Source: Anopheles merus | Lineage: Eukaryota; Arthropoda; Insecta; Diptera; Culicidae | Direction of reading: 5' to 3' | Assembly (NCBI RefSeq): GCF_017562075.2 | Contig: NC_054084.1 | Span: forward strand, 37,573,499-37,637,498 | DNA: 64,000 nucleotides | In this document: positions 62,926 through 64,000 of the stretch, piece by piece | Layout: every line of letters begins with the position of its first letter | Position numbering within the stretch: position 1 is the stretch's first letter | The notes under the pieces: model-generated | Databases searched by the model: none | Seen by the model: the letters and a program-made list of their open reading frames with translations, nothing else | What the model was told of the DNA's origin: nothing | Position numbers and translations under genes: made by a program

Positions 62926-64000
62926 TCAATAAACGTGTTATGCAATACATAAGAATTAGAATTGCCCGAATGGTTAAGTTCCAGCGTGTCATGTAATCAA
63001 AATCCAAATTGAAAGCAAAATAATGCATAGGATTTCACAAAACATCTCCAATACTTTGATTGTACAATAATCAATAATAATTGATCGTAACATTTTAAAA
63101 TAAAACCATGTACACAACGTTGTAGAAAATAATTCATTATTTTAAAACATTTATTACTGACCCAACCAAAGCGATTTTAGATATATAACACAATTTGCCT
63201 TTGACTTTTTTTTACATAAATACTTAATTTTTTTATTGTTAAATTATTGAAATCGAAATTTAAAATTTCAGTTTCTCAAACAGTGTGATAATAGATTTTT
63301 TACTTGATCTGATAGTTTATGTAACCATCAGCACAGGGGTTTTAAAGGGATATCTAACAGAAATAGAATCAAATAGGCCGTAAAGTTCAATTCCCGTTAC
63401 ATTAAGTTCAATTTCCCATCGAAAGAGTGAAGAAATTATTCCAAAATTATGAGAACCCGTGAAAACTCCTGCTATGTAGCAAATGTAAGATTCATTTTTT
63501 AACTATAAATTACATTGTCAGACATCATGGTACGGCAAGATAGACACAATTATTATTATTGTTTTATTCAGGAGGTTCGGTCCAAAAACTACATATTTCT
63601 GGATTACATAAATCATAGTTGTATAAAATTTAAAATAAAAGATTCCTATTTGTACCATTTCTTCAAGAAAAAAACATAATCATATGAATGGAACAAATCC
63701 ATTCAAAATATCCACATCTTCGCGGTACTCCTATCTTTAAATTATAATATAAACCTTCTTGTGGCAATTTCAATATCTTTGCACCGCATTGTTCATCCAA
63801 TTTTTTTTTCTTCAGTTCCTCTTTCCTGCTTTCACTTAAGTTTATTCACACTTTTCAACCCGAAAAATGTCCACCTTTCACCCGAACCGAAGCGATGCCA
63901 GCTGGCTATCTTTATACACTACTTGGGCATATTTTACATTCAAAGTGGTTGAAATTTCTTTTCAAAAACCGTATCAAATGGAAATGAACTTTTTGTGCCT
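62926..64000 (+). other. AT-rich non-coding DNA to the window end
   Basis: No gene recognised. A 20-bp imperfect tandem pair (AAGTTCAATTCCCGTTACAT, then AAGTTCAATTTCCCATCG) occupies 63383-63422. Pyrimidine-rich 3' splice-like sites occur near 63270 and 63818, but no coding frame continues from them. Confidence 0.5.

Noticed and set aside
1..64000. tRNA, rRNA, LTR retroelement, CRISPR or viral sequence
   Set aside because: No intact tRNA fold, long terminal repeats, reverse transcriptase motifs, regular spacer arrays or rRNA segments were seen by eye on either strand; the only tRNA-like signals belong to the two SINE200 copies.

Overview
The window is 64 kb of insect nuclear DNA, almost certainly from an Anopheles mosquito. 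The strongest species clue is a near full-length copy of the mosquito tRNA-related SINE200 family at 36632-36843 and a truncated second copy at 62832-62925. Pogo/Tigger-type MITEs, abundant GT/CT/CAG microsatellites, GT-AG splice signals and the near absence of coding sequence over tens of kilobases agree with this. Nothing looks bacterial: there are no operons, ribosome binding sites, CRISPR arrays or rRNA genes.

Only one part of a living gene can be supported. On the + strand a good 3' splice site ends at 26599. It is followed by a leader crowded with short upstream ORFs (26600-27467) and then by a first coding exon (27468-27600). That exon encodes a signal peptide and stops at a phase-1 donor. 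The likely gene is a secreted or type I membrane protein. Its upstream leader exon(s) lie left of 26.6 kb or outside the window, and its second coding exon lies beyond 64 kb or was missed. On this reading 27601-64000 is one first coding intron of more than 36 kb, and 1-26599 is a 5'-UTR intron or upstream DNA. I cannot name the gene.

The rest is non-coding DNA in which moderate-GC, unique-looking sequence alternates with AT-rich islands. All the dispersed repeats I recognise sit in or at the edge of those islands: a 485 bp MITE with 37 bp terminal repeats (2004-2488), two copies of an unnamed family in opposite orientation (15196-15453 and 51397-51662), SINE200 (36632-36843 and 62832-62925), two pogo/Tigger-like MITEs (50780-51066 and 62415-62780) and a repeat-rich inverted element (55167-55638).

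Two islands hold less expected things. Positions 37974-38492 are a decayed importin-alpha (karyopherin alpha) ARM-repeat relic, broken by frameshifts, stops and deletions. Positions 44784-45001 form a long hairpin whose two 71-nt arms pair at 66 of 71 positions without gaps around a 32-nt loop. It is the best candidate for an undescribed functional RNA or a snap-back MITE. All comparisons with families were made by eye and from memory; no database search was run.
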